From contig JAHAAN010000005.1 of assembly GCA_018376855.1 (NCBI GenBank), positions 1 to 27,299 of the forward strand: a stretch of DNA of 27,299 bases. The letters are read 5' to 3'. The translations under genes and the position numbers were made by a program. Shown in pieces: positions 24,302 through 27,299 of the stretch (positions are counted from its first letter, which is position 1; each line of letters opens with the position of its first letter). The DNA comes from Clostridiales bacterium. GTDB lineage: Bacteria; Bacillota; Clostridia; Christensenellales; QALW01. Under the pieces are notes generated by a model. That model made no database searches, was not told the DNA's origin, and was given only the letters and a program-made list of their open reading frames with translations.

Positions 24302-25442
24302 CCGCTTTTCCTCCCAGCTGCCTGTAATGTTCCCAAAAATTCACATAGGATTTACCGACACATTCTGCTCCCTGAATCAAAACCTCTTTCTCGCAGCGCG
24401 TAGCAGCAATTGCTAATGCCATAGCAATTCTGTGATCATTATGGCTATCCGCTGCCCCTCCCTGCAAAAAGCCCTTTCCACTAATCCGCAAAGCATCCGG
24501 CTCTTCTGTGACGCTGCCTCCGATTGCATTTAACTCCTTAGCGATCGCATATAATCGATCGCTTTCTTTAAATCGTAAACGCGCAGCATTGACAATTCTG
24601 CTCTCACCTTTGCAAAAGCAGCAATACACAGCAAGTATCGGAACAAGATCGGGACAATCTCCTACGTCAATCAGTAAACTCTGCTTTTTCTTTTGCAAAA
24701 TTTCCGCTATTACTTTATCCCCCTGCACGCTTTGAACAGACAATTCCTGCATAGAAACGCAACTTCCGAGCGCATTCGCAACAAGCCAAAAAGCCGCTTG
24801 AGAATAATCTGCTTCCACTTCATAATCACATGGGAGATACTTTTGTCCTCCCGGAATTGCATAGCCGCTTTCTGTTTTTTGAATCTGTACGCCGAAAGCC
24901 TTCATAACTTTGCACGTCATTTCCACATAACTTGCAGATTGAAGCGGCGTCGTCAGCACAATCTCAGAATCACCCTCCAACATGGGAAGCGCCAACAATA
25001 ACCCCGTAATATATTGCGAACTGATATCGCCTCTCAGCAAAAAAACACCGCTCTTCAGACTACCGCTCACTGATAGCTTTCCATCAGCAGCATTTAAATT
25101 ATATGTAATGCCTTGCCTTTGGAAAATTTTAAAATACTCATCAAGCGGCCGTTCCAGCAGACGCCCCTTTCCCATAAAAACAAAGTTTCCGCCCCGCGCC
25201 AATGCAATAGGGAGCATAAACCGCAGTGTTGAACCACTCTCATTACAAGGAATGATCCCGTCCGTTTCAAGCCCTTTCAGCGCCTGTCTGGTTGCCGTAA
25301 TATCCGCCGAATCCGTAATACCCGAAACGCGGCTTCCAGGTAAAGCCAAACCGGCACAGAGCAGCGCACGGTGCGCCTCGCTTTTCGAGCTTGGAATTTC
25401 AATGTGTCCTTTTAAAAGTGTAGGTGTGATTCTGATATTCAT
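24291..25442 (-). CDS. aroA: 3-phosphoshikimate 1-carboxyvinyltransferase (EPSP synthase)
   Basis: Transfers enolpyruvyl from PEP to shikimate-3-phosphate. 383 residues from the ATG at 25442, somewhat short of the usual 425-440. N-terminal IPSSKSEAHRALL (Lys, Ser and Arg for S3P/PEP), NESGSTLRFMLP near 80 (family NSGTT-type loop), DYSQAAFWL near 210, catalytic Asp in GDCPDLVPILA near 270, RFKESDRL near 300 and DHRIAMALA near 340. The ATG overlaps the aroB stop (ATGA) and AAAGG sits 6 bases upstream. An earlier in-frame start at 25472 is rejected. Confidence 0.96.
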   Translation of the reverse strand: MNIRITPTLLKGHIEIPSSKSEAHRALLCAGLALPGSRVSGITDSADITATRQALKGLETDGIIPCNESGSTLRFMLPIALARGGNFVFMGKGRLLERPLDEYFKIFQRQGITYNLNAADGKLSVSGSLKSGVFLLRGDISSQYITGLLLALPMLEGDSEIVLTTPLQSASYVEMTCKVMKAFGVQIQKTESGYAIPGGQKYLPCDYEVEADYSQAAFWLVANALGSCVSMQELSVQSVQGDKVIAEILQKKKQSLLIDVGDCPDLVPILAVYCCFCKGESRIVNAARLRFKESDRLYAIAKELNAIGGSVTEEPDALRISGKGFLQGGAADSHNDHRIAMALAIAATRCEKEVLIQGAECVGKSYVNFWEHYRQLGGKADEC

Positions 25443-26491
25443 AAATACCTTTCCAGCTCCTGCGCGCAGCAAGGATAAAGATACCCTTGGCCGATTCCGT
25501 GCAAAAGCACTAAATGCAGCATACTTCCCTCTTGTTTTTTATCCTTACCGAAAAGCTTAATCAACTCCTGTTTAGGAATCTCCGCCGACTCCGGCAAATC
25601 ATACAGACGACAAATTTTGCGAATTCGTTCTGCCTCCTCCGCCTGGCATCCGCCGATCTCACAGCAAGCCTTAAGCAGCATGCACATCCCAATCGCAACT
25701 GCCTGCCCATGAAGATAACCCCGATAATTATAGTAGCGTTCCACCGCATGCCCTATTGTATGCCCAAAATTCAAAAGCTTTCTTTCACCGCGATCATGAC
25801 TGTCTCTTTCAACAATCCCGCTCTTAATTTCACAGCATACTTGGATCACCCTTTCCATATTTATGGAAGCCATCCCCTTTTCCAGTTCTGCAAACAGATC
25901 AGGATCTTTGATGCAAGCATATTTAATTACTTCCGCCATACCGCATGCCAACTGCTCCGGCGGCAGCGTAGACAAAACCTGCGGATCTGTAAGCACAATA
26001 GAAGGCTGGTGAAATACTCCTACTCGATTCTTCCCGCTTTTTAAATCTACACCCGTTTTTCCGCCGATGGCGCTGTCAACCTGTGCAAGCAGCGTAGTGG
26101 GGATCTGCACGATTCTGACACCGCGCAAATAAGTTGCTGCCGCCATGCCGGCAATATCTCCTACAACACCGCCGCCAAGAGCAATAACAACGTCCGTGCG
26201 CGTAATGCTGATCTCATCAAAAAAATCATAAAGCTCCTGTACCGTTCCTAAATGCTTATGCTCTTCACCCGCCTGAATCGCATAAAGAGAGGCTGTAATT
26301 CCTTTCTTCTGCAACGCTTCAAGCACCTTTAACCCATAAAGAGGCGCAACGTTCGTATCAGTAACCAAAGCGGCTTTTTCCACGCCTGAAAGTTCTTTGA
26401 TAAAAGTACCCACATCTGCCAAAATACCGTTTTGAATATGAATCATGGTTGTAGCCGGTACTGCAGAAGGCGTATAGCTGATAATACTCAT
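25439..26491 (-). CDS. aroB: 3-dehydroquinate synthase
   Basis: Cyclises DAHP to 3-dehydroquinate using NAD+ and a divalent metal. 350 residues, typical. NAD-binding GGGVVGDIAG near 106, IPTTLLAQVDSAIGGKTGVD near 130-150 with the active-site Lys, metal ligands Glu in GMAEVIKY near 183, His in NFGHTIGHAVERY near 247 and His in YLHGQAVAIG near 262. 23 bases after the DAHP synthase gene and overlapping aroA by four bases, so its supply is matched to the rest of the pathway. Confidence 0.98.
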   Translation of the reverse strand: MSIISYTPSAVPATTMIHIQNGILADVGTFIKELSGVEKAALVTDTNVAPLYGLKVLEALQKKGITASLYAIQAGEEHKHLGTVQELYDFFDEISITRTDVVIALGGGVVGDIAGMAAATYLRGVRIVQIPTTLLAQVDSAIGGKTGVDLKSGKNRVGVFHQPSIVLTDPQVLSTLPPEQLACGMAEVIKYACIKDPDLFAELEKGMASINMERVIQVCCEIKSGIVERDSHDRGERKLLNFGHTIGHAVERYYNYRGYLHGQAVAIGMCMLLKACCEIGGCQAEEAERIRKICRLYDLPESAEIPKQELIKLFGKDKKQEGSMLHLVLLHGIGQGYLYPCCAQELERYL

Positions 26492-26514
26492 AAAATCCCC
26501 ACTATTTTTGAAAT

Positions 26515-27299
26515 TCAGATTTCCCGATCTATCGCTGCCGCAATCAACGACAATTTTTTCATCAAATCATCAAACACCTGCGGCGTCAAAGACTGCTGCC
26601 CATCGCATTTTGCATGAGGAGGATCATTATGCACTTCAATAATTAACCCGTCAGCTCCTGCTGCAACAGCCGCCTTACTCATGGATTCCACCATCCACCA
26701 AAGCCCCGTAGCATGGCTGGGATCAATCACAACCGGCAAATGGCTTTGCCGTTTCAGAACCGGAATTATACTCAAATCCAACGTATTTCTCGTGTAGGTT
26801 TCAAACGTGCGAATGCCACGTTCGCACAAAATCACCTGGTCATTCCCGCCGGCCATAATATATTCGGCTGCCATAAGCAGTTCTTCAATAGTAGAACACA
26901 GGCCACGCTTGAGAAGAATCGGTTTTCTGATCTTGCCAAGTTCCTTAAGCAACACAAAGTTCTGCATATTCCGGGCTCCTACTTGAATAATATCCACTTC
27001 ATCGTTAAACTTCTGAATATACTCTGTGGACATAATTTCCGACACGATCGGAAGCCCTGTCTTTCGACTGGCGGTTTTCAGCAGCTCAAGGCCGTCCGCC
27101 CCCATTCCCTGAAAAGCATAAGGACTACTCCTAGGCTTAAATGCACCCCCACGAAGAACCGAAGCGCCGGACTGCTTCACGCTCCGCGCAACGCTCAAAA
27201 TCTGCTCCTCACTTTCAATAGAACACGGTCCCGCCATAACAGCGATTCTTTTTCCGCCTATCTCCACATTGCCTACTTTAATAACCGTATCTTCTGCAT
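26515..27299 (-). CDS. aroF: 3-deoxy-7-phosphoheptulonate (DAHP) synthase, type I-beta, 5'-partial
   Basis: First step of the shikimate pathway: joins PEP and erythrose-4-phosphate. The frame stays open to the window edge beyond the GTG at 27267, reading AEDTVIKVGNVEIGG ahead of VMAGPCSIES. Thermotoga-type enzymes have the same linker (…PEDTVIDLGDVKIG…), so the true start and the ~80-residue N-terminal ferredoxin-like regulatory domain lie outside the window. Visible: metal Cys in AGPCSIES, RGGAFKPRSSPYAFQG, QVGARNMQN, LLKRG, CERGIRTFE, DPSHATG and IIEVH. First visible gene of the aro operon. Confidence 0.95.
   Translation of the reverse strand, partial: AEDTVIKVGNVEIGGKRIAVMAGPCSIESEEQILSVARSVKQSGASVLRGGAFKPRSSPYAFQGMGADGLELLKTASRKTGLPIVSEIMSTEYIQKFNDEVDIIQVGARNMQNFVLLKELGKIRKPILLKRGLCSTIEELLMAAEYIMAGGNDQVILCERGIRTFETYTRNTLDLSIIPVLKRQSHLPVVIDPSHATGLWWMVESMSKAAVAAGADGLIIEVHNDPPHAKCDGQQSLTPQVFDDLMKKLSLIAAAIDREI

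Noticed and set aside
24982..25560. 192-residue plus-strand open frame
   Set aside because: Antisense to the aroA-aroB junction, which is fully explained by two conserved enzymes.
1..27299. Mobile elements, phage genes, toxin-antitoxin or defence systems
   Set aside because: No transposase, integrase, long terminal repeats or recognisable defence proteins; gene order and composition are uniform.

Overview
This window looks like a chromosomal housekeeping segment of a low-to-moderate GC, probably spore-forming Firmicute of class Clostridia. The grounds are strong AGGAGG-type ribosome binding sites, TTGACA/TATAAT promoters, a T-box leader on a synthetase gene, a CD1247-type acidic Cys-rich protein, a TM1266-type 'iron-only hydrogenase system regulator', and a Cys-rich protein behind a sporulation-like promoter. 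No finer placement is supported. I see no tRNA or rRNA genes, insertion sequences, phage genes or CRISPR arrays.

Layout. Positions 1-3028 (+ strand) hold a two-gene heterodimeric ABC exporter; its first gene is cut by the window edge, and the pair ends at a bidirectional terminator. Positions 3102-6470 (- strand) form a sigma-A-driven operon: Lrp/AsnC regulator, class I aminotransferase, TrmL tRNA methyltransferase, and a second LysN-like aminotransferase. Positions 6609-8612 (-) form pepP-efp-CD1247-like, with its own promoter and terminator. Positions 8678-13084 (-) form valS-folC-yqeG, controlled by a valine T-box leader. Then on the minus strand come pgsA (best start is an internal GTG), L-lactate dehydrogenase and glutamine-dependent NAD synthetase, the last behind a near-perfect sigma-A promoter.

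Positions 17133-17956 hold two divergent small genes of unknown function. Positions 17992-20646 (-) hold an operon of a TM1266-family regulator, a lipoprotein substrate-binding protein, a permease and an ATPase. It is preceded by a ~180-nt leader with a strong terminator just before the first gene and an imperfect direct repeat. This is the best candidate here for an undescribed regulatory unit. A divergent Cys-rich, putatively sporulation-associated gene lies at 20923-21573.

Positions 21544-27299 (-) carry a tightly coupled aromatic amino acid operon in the order DAHP synthase (cut at the window edge), aroB, aroA, aroC, pheA, aroK. It leads from erythrose-4-phosphate and PEP to chorismate and on to phenylpyruvate. 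The dehydroquinase (aroD/aroQ), aroE and tyrA steps are not in the window. Most of the window is well-understood metabolism. The regions least explained are the TM1266/ABC leader, the divergent unknown pair and the Cys-rich gene.
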